From the NCBI GenBank assembly GCA_023052935.1, contig CM041294.1, positions 43,558,736 through 43,622,735 on the forward strand: 64,000 nucleotides of DNA, read 5' to 3'. Shown one piece after another: positions 1 to 10,514 of this stretch (positions are counted from its first letter, which is position 1; every line of letters starts with the position of its first letter). Position numbers and translations under genes: made by a program. The notes under the pieces are model-generated. The model was not told where the DNA came from. It ran no database searches and saw only the letters and a program-made list of their open reading frames with translations. This DNA comes from Piezodorus guildinii (Eukaryota > Arthropoda > Insecta > Hemiptera > Pentatomidae).

Positions 1-29
1 GTGGTGCTCGATGGTATATTATTGTTATC

Positions 30-172
30 AGCTAGCTAACAGATCTCACATACCTGAAGAAGGTAATGAGTGAATCTCCATTTAATTAAGTGCTTGAAAA
101 AGTAATTGGGATTCGAACTGACAACCTTTGACTTGGTTGACTATCGCGCTAGCCACAAAGCCACGGGCTCCT
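30..172 (-). mobile_element. SINE family 2, partial copy (tRNA-derived head)
   Basis: Reverse-strand copy of the SINE seen complete at 35536-35830. The tRNA-like head lies at about 110-172, with a B-box-like GGATTCGAACTG complement and a terminal GAGCCCGTGGCT start. The body runs toward position 30 (GATCTCACATACC block). The 3' part is cut by the window edge or decayed. It is diverged from the other copies, so it is an old insertion. Confidence 0.6.
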
Positions 173-531
173 CCAACTTTACCCAGCTTCTTCAGTGAGG
201 ATTAATATACCTACCTCAGTAGCTAGTTGTATTTAGTTGCTTCTCCGTCTTCCGTTTCATTACTTTGCAGTTTACGTTGACCATTGTTTCTATTTCTTAA
301 TTGTGGTTACTAGGAAAGATACTAGGGCTGAAGTTGCTATAATTGCTGCCAGGGTGCTAACCAGGATTAAATATTTTAATTTATTATTATGTTTACGCCA
401 TATAGCTTTTTTTTTAATTAACCACTATTATATTTATTGCTAAATTGAATGTCTAGTGAATATATAAGGACATATTTGTATATAAATAGTGCTTGGCATT
501 AAGCTCGGGCCTGTACCGGATATACCTAGGT
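173..531. other. No gene recognised, AT-rich unique sequence
   Basis: A short open stretch at 237-443 on the plus strand is low-complexity and hydrophobic, with no recognisable domain. I see no repeat family or splice-flanked exon here. Confidence 0.4.
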
Positions 532-588
532 GTTGAGGTAGCATCTAGCTGTGAAGCATTGCCGACTAAGCTGCGGTCGTATCTCAAC
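532..588 (+). ncRNA. Candidate hairpin with a let-7-like seed
   Basis: The 57-nt segment folds into a hairpin. The outer 9 bp (GTTGAGGTA with TATCTCAAC) pair fully with one G-U. A 2x2 internal loop, three pairs, a small bulge and AGCT/AGCT follow, with a loop of about 18 nt. The 5' arm contains TGAGGTAG, identical to nucleotides 1-8 of let-7 family microRNAs, but the rest does not match let-7. The stem is shorter and more bulged than a typical pre-miRNA, so this may be chance. Confidence 0.2.
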
Positions 589-1062
589 AATTTAACGTTT
601 GTTAACATAGACATATGTAAGAAGCGTTCTACTGAGCTTTCCGCCCTGCATTAATTTTTATCAGGAACACATAAAATCTCATCAAATATGTTATTATAAC
701 TGAAATTTCATTTTGTCTTTTATCTATAAAAAAAACTATATTTCTATATAGTTCTAGTAGTTTATTTCTAAAAAAAGTTATATTTTTTTAAAAAAAATTT
801 TCTACTGCAATAGTGAATGTTTATTTTTCTTAAATCTGTTGTATGTTGCATTACTTTAATTTTGATTTCATATTTTTTCTCTATGCATTTAGTCATTTTA
901 TTGAATATATTTTGATACGTTGCTTAATTTTTTAAAATTTATACAGTCGATTAATGTTTAATAAAAGAACCACATTTGAGTTATCTTTTGGAAGTACTGT
1001 TCTTCCAAAGATAGCAAAGCATAAAAATATATTGTGTTTTACAAAATTATTCAGTCTTTTTC
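589..1062. other. AT-rich sequence without recognisable gene
   Basis: Long A and T runs, no open frame of note, no inverted or direct repeat recognised. Confidence 0.4.
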
Positions 1063-1068
1063 ACTTAC

Positions 1069-1139
1069 TTGAAGTCTGAAGTAGACTTCCCCCTCCACCT
1101 CAGCAGATCCATCCGTACTGGTATAAAGCCAAGGTAGTT
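1069..1139 (-). CDS. Candidate internal exon, unassigned
   Basis: Read on the minus strand, a 71-nt block is preceded by a TTTATAG acceptor and followed by a consensus GTAAGTG donor. It is clearly less AT-rich than its surroundings. The frame starting at the third base is open to the donor, ends in phase 0 and reads LPWLYTSTDG then SAEVEGEVYF. A second frame is also open, so the reading frame is not proven. It is on the same strand as the GPCR exons at 16921 and 33307, downstream of them, but does not resemble TM5-TM7 of a receptor. I do not recognise the protein; a chance splice-like island cannot be excluded. Confidence 0.25.
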
Positions 1140-1561
1140 CTATAAATTTTAACATTACAGTTTTTGTAGAGGAATAAATTGTCATACATATATCTCGCCT
1201 GAAATGTATCCTGTCATATTTTTTTTTAAATTTAATAATATGAAAGGACTAACCAAAATATGGAGTATATATTAATATTGGGTATTGCCTAGCTAGACTT
1301 CTGAAAACTACACCAGTGCTTCCTCTTATTGCCGATATTTCTAAAAGCTCACCCAGAAGTCCTGATATCCAGAGGTACGGGAAGACCCATTGTGCTCCTC
1401 AACGTTGCCTGACGAAGGGAAAAAAATCTACCCGCCGTTGGTTCCATTCTTCCATTGTATCCTCTTGGATAATCTTTTTTCAATTCTGGGAATCTTCAAC
1501 AAACCTCATACTTATATTAACGGAAAGTCCTGCAGAGCCTTCTCACATAATTATTAATATC

Positions 1562-1568
<7 letters not shown>
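1140..1568. other. No gene recognised
   Basis: Mixed sequence leading into a TA microsatellite. The open frame from 1316 runs into the (TA)n repeat and is not credible as a gene. Confidence 0.4.
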
Positions 1569-1619
<51 letters not shown>

Positions 1620-1629
1620 ATATATATAT
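1569..1629. repeat. (TA)n microsatellite
   Basis: About 60 bases of nearly pure TA dinucleotide with one interruption. Confidence 0.95.
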
Positions 1630-1689
1630 TAGTCAGAACATAAGTCTATAGCGGTCATATCATTCCTTGTTTTAATTACCCATACATCT

Positions 1690-1990
1690 AACAATATTTG
1701 CACGAAACACTAGGTAATGGTAGTTTATAGTAGTGACGTTATTCTCGACCATTAAAAATATTTGATGGAGAAGTTGGTTGTCAAGAGGGTTGTCAAGAAA
1801 AATCCACATCATCATGTTGTTCCTGAGAAATTATCTTTAAAACTCTTCTTTCTTTTTTTTCTCTCAAAAAAACGTTTTGAAATAATCTCAACAAAGGCTC
1901 ACAATGAAGGCCCAAACGTCGGCACACAATAAAACAAGTTTATCTTATTACTGTGTGATTTCTTGATGACCGCTCCTTCCAGTATAGCCC
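1690..1990. repeat. Inverted pair of a dispersed module with GATGAAG...AAACGTCGG signature
   Basis: The plus-strand half (about 1880-1990) carries CAATGAAGGCCCAAACGTCGG followed by TTCTTGATGACCG. The same downstream block appears reverse-complemented at 1745-1800 (TTGATGGAGAAGTTGGTTG). Related modules occur at 27655, 50708-50815, 51135-51260, 52005 and 53970. Such GATGAAG/GAAACGT blocks are often seen in Penelope-like and other arthropod repeats. No RT or GIY-YIG coding was seen here. Confidence 0.4.
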
Positions 1991-1994
1991 CTGA

Positions 1995-2350
1995 AACTAC
2001 TAAAGCACATTCTGATAGTATAATAGTTGCCTGAGAGCATGTCTAATATGGTTTTAATTTTAATGCCAAGAAATAAAACTACATACTATCTCAGTTAATA
2101 ATTACGAAATAAGTGTAGTAATGTAGGAAGTTTATTTTATTCTTTTTTTTCTTATAATCACAACTGTGTTGCTACACATCCAGGATATGTAATTTTGTCA
2201 TTTTTTATTATTATCTCCCTGTTTCCATTGTGGATACTAGATGAGCATGGAATTTAATTAATAAAAAACATGGAAATTATTTTTAAAAAGACAAGAAAAT
2301 GTAAATTAATATAGAAGATCTCGTGGATATCATATTTTTTTTTACGGTAT
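1995..2350. other. No gene recognised
   Basis: AT-rich sequence between the 1690-1990 repeat pair and the SINE at 2371; nothing supported. Confidence 0.4.
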
Positions 2351-2370
2351 TTTTTAGGATATGCTTGATA

Positions 2371-2667
2371 TGGGGAGCGGCGCGGTCTAGTGGGTAGAGC
2401 GATAGTCTATTGTGCTCCGGGTCCTGGGTTCGAATCCCGGTGTGGAGGAATATTATTTATTCTGTTATTTCAGCCGGGGAGGGGAGGGGGGGAGGGGCGA
2501 TCCTGGGATATGGAGACCCTCCTGAGGCACACCCATCCTGGCGGCTGAGGGCGATCTCGGCCGAATCACCTCATTGCACGGCCATTGGCCTGGAAACAGT
2601 ACGAATCTCTACATGTACTGAGCCCAAAACTCTTTATGGGTTGTAGTTGTGCAGGTTTTATTTTTTA
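2371..2667 (+). mobile_element. SINE family 1, complete copy with target duplication
   Basis: It begins with a tRNA-like head. The A-box-like segment is TAGTGGGTAGAGC and the B box is GGTTCGAATCC. A body follows with a G-rich tract near 2475-2500 and a conserved GTACGAATCTCTACATGTAC block near 2599-2617, then a short T-rich tail. The flanks repeat: TTTTTAGGATATGCTTGATA at 2351-2370 and the same 20-mer with two changes at 2668-2687. Those duplications and the pol III boxes mark a retroposed tRNA-derived SINE. Other copies lie at 27081, 53160 and (decayed) 59600. Confidence 0.9.
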
Positions 2668-2689
2668 TTTTTAGGGTATGCTAGATAGG

Positions 2690-3405
2690 AGGAAAAAGTT
2701 TATTTCAGTAACTGTGCGTCGAAGAATAAAATAGGCTACGGTATATATGTATTTAATAAACCATGGATATAAGAATTAAATATTGGTATGTTTATATCAT
2801 TGTGTATCTTGTGAAAGAAAACTGACTATGGCGCGTTGAATATTTTTTGTATAATTTTTGACTGAGGCTTAGTATTGTTGAATTTTTAAAACTATGTCAT
2901 CACCAAAATGGACTATTCGCAATATCCCACACGATATGGCATTAGAAGGAATATTTGTTTGAATTTGTTGAAAGTTGGTTTCATGTTGACATTTTGCTTA
3001 AATAAGTCAAAAAATGTTTTTAATCAAAATTCTTATTATTTACATTTTCCTTTTATTGTTAATGAAATTTCATATAGATAAATTAATGATTAGTTATAAA
3101 AAAGTGAAAGATCTAAATAAGATTATTAGACATGCATATATATTAATATTTTTTAATTCTTTCGAAAATACATGCATCTACAGTAGTATTCTTTCCCAAT
3201 TATATGGTTGTTACCACAGTTTTACGGAATCATCTAAAGCCTAATGCATTTGCAGCAAAATCATGGTGAATAATTCTTTCAATTATTTATAATTTGTTTC
3301 TCAACAATCATGCAAACATATTGGTTTGATTATTGTTAGTAGAATATACTCGTAACAGATCTACCTTATTGGACAATCTACTGTTACAAAAAAAAAACAA
3401 CATAT
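2690..3405. other. AT-rich sequence without recognisable gene
   Basis: The open frame at 3014-3244 is Ile/Leu/Phe/Lys-rich and typical of chance ORFs in AT-rich DNA. Confidence 0.4.
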
Positions 3406-3407
3406 TT

Positions 3408-3599
3408 CTAAGGGATGTTGCTAAAGCGGATTAAGTAGGCTTTGAACGACGGTAATTTGCCGAGATTGGCCTCTATTGCTCCTAATCCTACAATACTAAG
3501 GCTGGAAATGTTCGCGGATTTTCTATTGAAGGTAGCAATAACATTATCCTGGATAACCATTAGTCGTGCGTCTTGGAAGCCGAATAAGAGAAATTCCAT
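3408..3599 (-). other. Unassigned open stretch (both strands open)
   Basis: A 190-bp block with lower AT content is open on both strands. The minus reading includes FGFQDARLMVIQDN and ends at a stop; the plus reading is equally plausible. No domain, splice pair or repeat relationship was recognised. It may be a remnant of a transposon ORF or a host exon. Confidence 0.2.
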
Positions 3600-3746
3600 T
3601 AAAGTATTAACTTGTAATATATTTATTACAATTGTGGTTGATTATAACTTCATGCATATTTAATAAACAAAATATTAAATATCATTAATAAATGAGAATA
3701 CTCATTGGATACTATATTTAAATAGATGTGTTAATCATATCGCCAA

Positions 3747-3826
3747 CCTGGATAAGCAAAATTTAGGAATCCCACTGTAGCATCGTCCGATTTGCCACAT
3801 TAGCATAAAGGGACGTTAAATAAATA
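3747..3826 (+). mobile_element. SINE family 3, 3'-end fragment with target duplication
   Basis: The last 80 bases of the family seen at 60003-60289, on the plus strand, ending ACGTTAAATAAA. It is flanked by AATCATATCGCCAA (3733-3746) and AATCATATTGCCAA (3827-3840). This is the pattern of a 5'-truncated retroposed insertion, so the family's 3' tail is enough for target-primed integration. Confidence 0.75.
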
Positions 3827-4135
3827 AATCATATTGCCAAGCTAAAGATAATCCAAGAACTGACCGGCAGCATCAAAGGCAATGGCATCAACCAGCTCTT
3901 GCACCAGACCATCAAGATCAGGGACAGCCACAACAACCACCTCAAGCCCCACACTAACAGCTACCAGCTCAAGCGCCACACCAACGACACAGATATACAG
4001 ATATGTGTGGGGACACTACCCTACCGGCCTCTCCGGTTGATAACTCCTCTGGCCAGTTATACAGTGTTATTAATAATTTAAACAATCTCATTCAGCCCCT
4101 CTTCGGTCTTCTTCAACAACTCTCTCAAACTACCC

Positions 4136-4972
4136 TTGTCCTTAGAAAAATATATGCCCATTAATCAGATGACTGTAGGCTCCATGTCTATCATACTATG
4201 GAACGCAAACGGACTTAATCAACGTAGGACAGAACTAGACATATATTTACACGAGAAACTAATTGACATAGCAATAATCACTGTAACACATTTTACACCA
4301 AAATCCAAATTTTACATTCATGATTACAAAATCTATAGAACTGACCATCCTGACAATACTTCACACGGAGGCACTGCTATCCTCATCAAATCAACACTAA
4401 AGCACCATCCTTTGAAGTTACCCTTATCACCTGACATACAAGCTACAGCATTCTCACTATTCTTTGAACATCACAATATTACTCTTGCTGCTGTTTATTG
4501 CCCTCCGAGATATTTCCTGACTTCCTCGAAGTTTAGTAACTTCTTCAAACGTCTCGGCAGATGCTTTTGGCAGCAGAAGCAGAGGCAGAAATCTCAGGTC
4601 TGTCCTTCACGAACTTTCATTAGACACGATATCACCACTCACCTACTTACTGGCCAACATCTAGACGCAAGACACCAGATTTACTTGATTTTTTTCATAA
4701 CTAAAGGACTCCGCACTACACCTCACACAATAAGTACGAGCACAGATCTTTGCTCTGATCATTCCCTTTTGCATTTAGAACTACCACTTGGAGAACCACT
4801 TGTAGCTAAGAAACACATATCTCTCACAAATGACATAATGGATTGGGATGCGTTCAGGAACTGTCTAAATACTGCTCTCTCCATTCCTTTGGCTATTAAA
4901 AATAAAAAAGAGCTTGAGGATGCTGTAGAATGCTTCACACAGAAGCTACAAGACGCTGCATGGTCCTCTTGA
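4136..4972 (+). pseudogene. LINE family B ORF2, endonuclease part
   Basis: Encodes an apurinic-like (APE) endonuclease that nicks target DNA for target-primed reverse transcription. Visible blocks are ILWNANGLNQRR near residue 20, the GGTAILIK block, AVYCPPR and SDHSLLHLEL. The usual ITET motif reads ITVTHF, so the catalytic Glu is replaced by Val. The expected D-N-A-K-H block after AVYCPPR is scrambled by a frameshift near 4560-4600. The likely start is the Met near 4187, matching ORF2 of family A. Inactive by both measures. Confidence 0.85.
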
Positions 4973-5235
4973 ATTCCCAGACGAAGAAAACATGAAAAGC
5001 TACCAATTTATCCACAGTATATAAGGGATTTGATCAGATCAAAAGAAGAGCCCGGAAAATATGGAAGATAGACCGACTTCCATCAGACAAACAAATTTAC
5101 AACCGACTCAAAAACAAACTCAAACAACAAATTGCAAAATTTATAAGAACAACTTATGATAACTACATTAGTAACCTTTTGACTAACGATGGCAGCTTGT
5201 GGAGGCATACTAAAAACCTTACTAAGCATCGGTAA

Positions 5236-6371
5236 GTGCCGGCACCCCTCCGAAAAGAAGATGGTTCCTGGGCCATGGCTGACGGAGAAAAATCCGAATT
5301 GTTCGCCGAATATCTATCCTCTATCTTTACACCACACACAGAATTCAACAACATCGAACATGATAAAATTGTACTTAAAACTTTGGATGAACCTATACAA
5401 CTGACATTACCTCCTCCTTCCTTCACACCTGCCCAAGTCGCTGAACAAATCAGAATGTTACCTAAAAAGAAAGCCCCTGGACACGACTTAAGTTACGCTG
5501 AGGTACTCTAGCAAATGCCCAGGAAAGGTCTAGTGTTCCTGACTTCGATCTATAACGCGATACTGAGGACAACTAAATTCCCGCTTCAGTGGAAATACTC
5601 ACATATTACAATGATTCACAAGACCAACAAGAACAAACATACTCCCTCATCATACCGACCAATAAGCTTACTTCCGCTATGCTCTAAAATTTTCAAACAC
5701 CTACTACATAAAAGACTTCTTGATATACTAACTAACACCGACATCGTGCCAGATCATCAATTTGGATTTAGAAGACATCACTCAACATCGTACCAACTAC
5801 ACAGAGTGACGGACTACATATCCACCGCACTAGAGCAGAAATTATACACTTCTGGCGTATTTTTCGACGTTGCTTAAGCCTTCGACAGAGTTTGGTACCA
5901 GGGGCTTCTCATAAAACTCAAGACTATCCTTCCACTTAATTACTACCTCATTATTCATTCTTTCCTTTCTCACAGATTTTCTCCGTTCGACAGGGATCAG
6001 AGCTATCTGCCATGAGATCTATCGCAGCAGGAGTACCCCAAGGTGCAGTGCTCGCTCCATTACTCTACATTATTTACACTCATGACATACTTTACAGCCC
6101 TAATATTCTAACAGCGACTTATGCCGACGACACAGCGATCTTAACAAAACATAGAATTGCAACCCATGCCTCAGAGATCCTACAACAACATCTAATAAAA
6201 TTACATGACTGGTTCAAACTCTGGAAAATCCGATTGAATAATTACAAATCACACATCACCTTTACTCTTCGACATGACACGAGACCTCCCGTTTTCTTAG
6301 AAAACACACAAATTCCACCGACGGACACTGTAAATTATCTTGGTTTGAAGTTTGATAGAAGAATGACTTAG
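5236..6371 (+). pseudogene. LINE family B ORF2, reverse transcriptase part
   Basis: Non-LTR reverse transcriptase broken into at least three frames (5236-5511, 5515-5877, 6012-6371). Recognisable blocks in order are PGHDL, SYRPISLLPLCSKIF, DHQFGFRRHHST, GVFFDVA (stop follows), AGVPQGAVLAPLLY, TYADDTAIL (the YADD catalytic pair) and NYLGLKFDRRMT. Stops at 5512, 5875 and 6369 and a frameshift between 5880 and 6010 destroy it. Downstream, 6380-6790 retains the connection domain as broken sequence. Confidence 0.88.
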
Positions 6372-6950
6372 GGCCCGCATATTAACAAAAAAAAAAAGAA
6401 AACCGTTAACCAAAGACTGAGACTTCTTTACTCACTCTTTTCAAAACACTCGAAACTAAAACTTCGACAGAAATTAAACACCTATACTTACCTAATGAAA
6501 CCTATTTAGACATATGCATCACAGATATATGGGACAGCTAAAAAGACTCACATTAACAAACTTCAAATTTTTCAGGCTAAAACATTTAGAACAATTACAA
6601 AAGCACCGTGGTACGTTAGCAACATAACTTTACATACTGACCTTAACATTCCAACTATCAATGAGCACATACGGACACACTAAAAACGTTTCCACGACAA
6701 ACTATAAGGTCACCCTAACACACTCATCAATGACATGGCCACAACACTCGCACCAGAAAATGCCTACAGAAGGCTGGAGAGGTGTTAAGTGAGAGACCTT
6801 CTCCTTCAGTAATTCACGCTGATTTGATGCCAGGAGTAGGTACCGCTGGGTGCTGCTCTCCCACATGTCTATCACGCCATGTTTCTTATAATTGACCGCA
6901 CATTCACTGATTGTTCATTGTATTATTGACAGGTGTGAAAAGATTGAATG

Positions 6951-6957
6951 TTAATAT

Positions 6958-6996
<39 letters not shown>

Positions 6997-7007
6997 AAAA
7001 TTTAATG

Positions 7008-7055
<48 letters not shown>

Positions 7056-7088
7056 TAATATATAAATTATTTTTTTTAATATATATAC
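6951..7088. repeat. TA-rich microsatellite at a LINE 3' end
   Basis: Interrupted (TA)n with TTAATA units directly after the family B 3' UTR. It probably grew from the element's 3' terminal repeat. Confidence 0.85.
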
Positions 7089-7555
7089 ATCGATTTGATA
7101 GATTCCTTATTAAAAATAATAATCAAAAAAGAGAAAATAGAAATTATTTAACATCGTGTTTCTCCAGCTCTGTGAAAATATTAGCCTTTCCTAGATTGAA
7201 AAGAGGTTGGACCTAGATCCAATACTGGGGAAGCTGGAAGGACTAAGACTTATTTCCATCGTGAGCACCCAGCCTGATATTTTCCCTTTGTGTAGCTTTC
7301 CATAGAAGCCACAAAATGTATTCAAATTTATCTCCTTTTTGCAGTATGAAGCCATGCGAAAAATTTATTATAACAAAAAAAAATCCATATATATGTGTGT
7401 GCGTGAGTGCGTCTCTATTCGTATATGTATGTGTAAAATTGATTGAAATACAATATAAGCTGTAATAAATCAGGAGTATTAATAAAAAAATGTTTTAGTT
7501 TCTCTATTGGAAGTGAATCATCGCCTGTATGCAATTACATGTCTTACTGCAGGGT
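7089..7555. other. No gene recognised
   Basis: AT-rich sequence with a short GTGTGTGC/GTATATG repeat-like stretch near 7390-7430; nothing else supported. Confidence 0.4.
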
Positions 7556-7740
7556 GGAATATCGACGAATCAATGCCACCTGATTCTGACAATATTAAAC
7601 AACTTCTTGGAAAATTCCAGAATAATAAGGTTCCAGGCTCAGATGGAGAATTAAAGCAAGGCCTCACAGCTGACATATACAAATTAATATTACATGCACG
7701 AGAAACCTTCTGTAAAATGGAAATATCGCTTATTCAGCTC
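7556..7740 (+). pseudogene. Non-LTR RT fragment
   Basis: The translation includes IKQLLGKFQNNKVPGSDG, the first conserved block of non-LTR reverse transcriptases (NNK.PG.DG), followed by a few decayed residues. It is the more RTE/CR1-like form rather than the family A form. No other RT block follows, so this is a short relic. Confidence 0.65.
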
Positions 7741-7744
7741 ATAT

Positions 7745-8187
7745 TCCTCACTCAAGTTTAAAAATGAGAGCCTAAATGACAGGAATTCAAAAATTATTAT
7801 ATTCTTCAATTTTGCAAAATAACTTTTTTTAACCAGATATTACTTATGATAAATACCTTGGAGAATGTCAAGATGATTCAAGTACATATCTTCGATTCGA
7901 TATATTATCTAAGGACGACAAAATATATACAAGGAAAATAGGGAGACAAGAATATCCTTATTGACTTAAAGGTGTCATAAAAACTACAGATTACAAGATG
8001 CTTGGGACGAGCGATTACCATTTAAAGTTTTCATGTTACCACAGATCGAAAATATATATATATTTGTTGCAGTGTTGAAAAGGATCCTATGTGTATTCAT
8101 GGACGGAGGATCGAAACGTCAAAATAAAGAAAATTAAGAAGGAGTATTAGTTTAATGGCCCAAAACCCGAATGATTTAAAACAAAAT
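7745..8187. other. No gene recognised
   Basis: AT-rich; possibly decayed continuation of the RT relic, but no motif is legible. Confidence 0.3.

Positions 8188-8271
<84 letters not shown>
8188..8271. repeat. (TA)n microsatellite
   Basis: About 84 bases of pure TA. Confidence 0.97.
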
Positions 8272-8274
<3 letters not shown>

Positions 8275-8935
8275 AAGGTCGAAGTCGTTTTAACTTCAAT
8301 AAACATCGTGCAGTACGAATTATTTGGGGCTTATATATACCACAATCCACATTATCTAAATCTTTAGTTACTATACCAACTGGAAAGGTGGATTCGTCAA
8401 CAACCCATACTAAGAACTTTTCTTTATCATGCTAATAAGAGAAACTAATTTTTTTAAATATAGAAATTCTCCTCAATATTTTAATCTAGGCTTTTAATTT
8501 CAGTTGCAGTTTGCAATATATACGACACTTAAAAAACTCACAGCTAATTTAGTACTAATTTATATAGCTAATTTATATATTCGTATAAAATATGCCAATA
8601 ATCAAAAATTACAATAATCATTAAAATACTTCATTATAAAAATTATGTATCCTGGCAAATAAAATGTTTTTCCGCAATCTGTTGTCCTTTCTTTATATTC
8701 TTTAGTCAGCTCTCCTCTGCAATTTTTTTTTTTAATCTTAGTTAATAATAATATCATAGTATTTCCAAAAGGAAGTGGCATTAATTTAGATTAAATTGTA
8801 TGCTTTTTTTCTTGTCATATTTTACTAAATGATATATGAACAAAAAACCTACTTTGGAAATACTATTATTTTTTTTTTTATAAAAAATTATTTATTGAAA
8901 TTAACAATTCTACTTTATAATACAACAAGTAAATA
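8275..8935. other. AT-rich sequence without recognisable gene
   Basis: Homopolymer-rich; nothing supported. Confidence 0.4.
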
Positions 8936-8939
8936 TGCT

Positions 8940-9345
8940 AAAAGAAGAATGACATGAAACAGACTTACAGAGGAACTACCCAACGGTAGCACTCCAGTAA
9001 CTATTTTAAACTAGAAGATTTCGTGGCCATCTTTTTTTCAGACACCTCGGAGGATTATCAGGAATCGGAGAGGAAGCAAGAATTGAAACTAATGGGTTGG
9101 GATGGGAATGGAGTTTCTCATAGAAGAATTGATATCTTTTTCAGGCCAAATCAGCAACTTATGAAAAATTTAGGTCTTTGTGGATGATTTTATTTGTGAC
9201 AAAGTAAGGAGCGTTGAGGATTTTACGAAGGATTTTGGATTGTAAGGATTGGATACGGAAATAATTCGATGGTTCAAGTGGAAGGTTTGAGCGTCTGTCT
9301 AGTAAGTGTTGACGTAATCGGAAGTGGTGCGCTATTTTATGTTGT
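8940..9345 (-). mobile_element. Jockey-like LINE family E, 3' fragment
   Basis: Reverse-strand copy of the 3' part of the element at 46560-47430. Shared blocks are TTTCGTGGCCATCTT, AGGATTTTGGATTGTAAGGATTG and the terminal AGTGCTACCGTTGGGTAGTTC (as complement at 8978-8993). It is 5'-truncated with no open frame. Confidence 0.65.
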
Positions 9346-9349
9346 TAAG

Positions 9350-10010
9350 TAATTAAAAAAAAAATCCGTGGCATTATATGTATTCTGTTGCGAAATGTTA
9401 TTTCTTATGTAATATTATTTTAATTGACAGAACTAAATCCTTTGAATACTTAATGAAATAAATTTACACAAAAGTATCATTCAATTACCTCGTTTGAGTT
9501 ACTAGAATCATAGAAGGAAATCTTTGATCTTCACGGTTATAGCATTTTCCTTGTTTATAAGGGAGTCAGCAGTTGCGATTTTCGGACTTAGTCTCTCGGT
9601 ATGTGTAAGGAGTTGATTAGAGATATTACATGATTAGTATAAGGAAATATGTAAAGTGTAAATATGAAAGGAAATATGAACAGGAAAGGTGAAGATGTTA
9701 ATCATATCAGTCATATTACTGATTTAGAGTTGTTTTGATGTTTCAGACCTACGTGAAAGTATTAATGTTTTTTTTTTTTTTTAATTTATCTCTGGTTTTA
9801 TTCATAGAAATATAATATTTGCATATAAATTTTTGTTTGATCTTACTAATTTTTGTTTGATCATGAATATAAAACGACGTTATTCTTCTAGGGAATAGAA
9901 TAAGACAACAAAACAAATATAAATTTTTGGTAGAAATTTAAAAAGAACAATTCTAATGTTCATGTTGATCAGAACATTGCCAGAAGCTGAAAATATTCGA
10001 GCGAAATGAT
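9350..10010. other. No gene recognised
   Basis: AT-rich sequence with several T runs and a duplicated TTTTTGTTTGATC (9830-9862). No coding signal. Confidence 0.4.
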
Positions 10011-10020
10011 GCTGTATGTA

Positions 10021-10055
<35 letters not shown>

Positions 10056-10514
10056 TGAGAAATATTACAATCTGTTTCAGAATGAACAATAGTAATAGAG
10101 ATATAGGACCACATTCATACAATATATACAGAAAATAACGATAAAGTCAAATTACATAAAATAGAAAAAAAAATCATTTATATGTACAATAAAATAAATA
10201 TAACAAAATAAAAAAAACAAACAAAAAAAAAACAACAACAACCTATAATTGAAATAAATACAAAGTTGGCAAATAAATAAAAATCATACAAACAAACATA
10301 ACTATATACAATATTTACAACTGCTAAGGGGACCCCAGACTGGGCTTTTCCCTCCACTTGTGGAGGAAAAAAGCGGAATCCAAGAGATCCCAGCGCCTCT
10401 CTCTCAGCCGCATCACTGGTCTTAGCCAGTAGAGGCTGAGTTAGGGCGCAATAGCCACAAACATACAGTACATGAGTGGAGGATCTGACCAGTGTCAGAA
10501 CTCCAGTATAAATG

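Larger units (their letters stand above)
3841..6955 (+). mobile_element. Jockey-like non-LTR retrotransposon, family B, decayed copy
   Basis: The copy begins in a degenerate gag tail (3841-4134), continues through the endonuclease (about 4145-4970) and RT (about 5230-6371), then a connection domain and a 3' UTR, and ends in a TA-rich tail at 6951. The ORFs are broken by several stops and frameshifts. The 3' UTR (ACTGATTGT...GACAGGTGTGAA) matches the family B copy ending at 18615. The element cannot be autonomous. Confidence 0.85.

Noticed and set aside
1316..1651. 111-codon ORF as a protein-coding gene
   Set aside because: The C-terminal half is (TA)n translated as Tyr-Ile repeats and the N-terminal half shows no domain. 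Same reasoning for Tyr-Ile ORFs at 8147, 15402, 60852 and 62114.
2371..2447. Functional tRNA gene
   Set aside because: Acceptor stem and anticodon arm do not pair properly, and a SINE body and target duplication follow; it is a SINE head. The same applies to the heads at 27386, 35536, 54900, 59035 and 60289.
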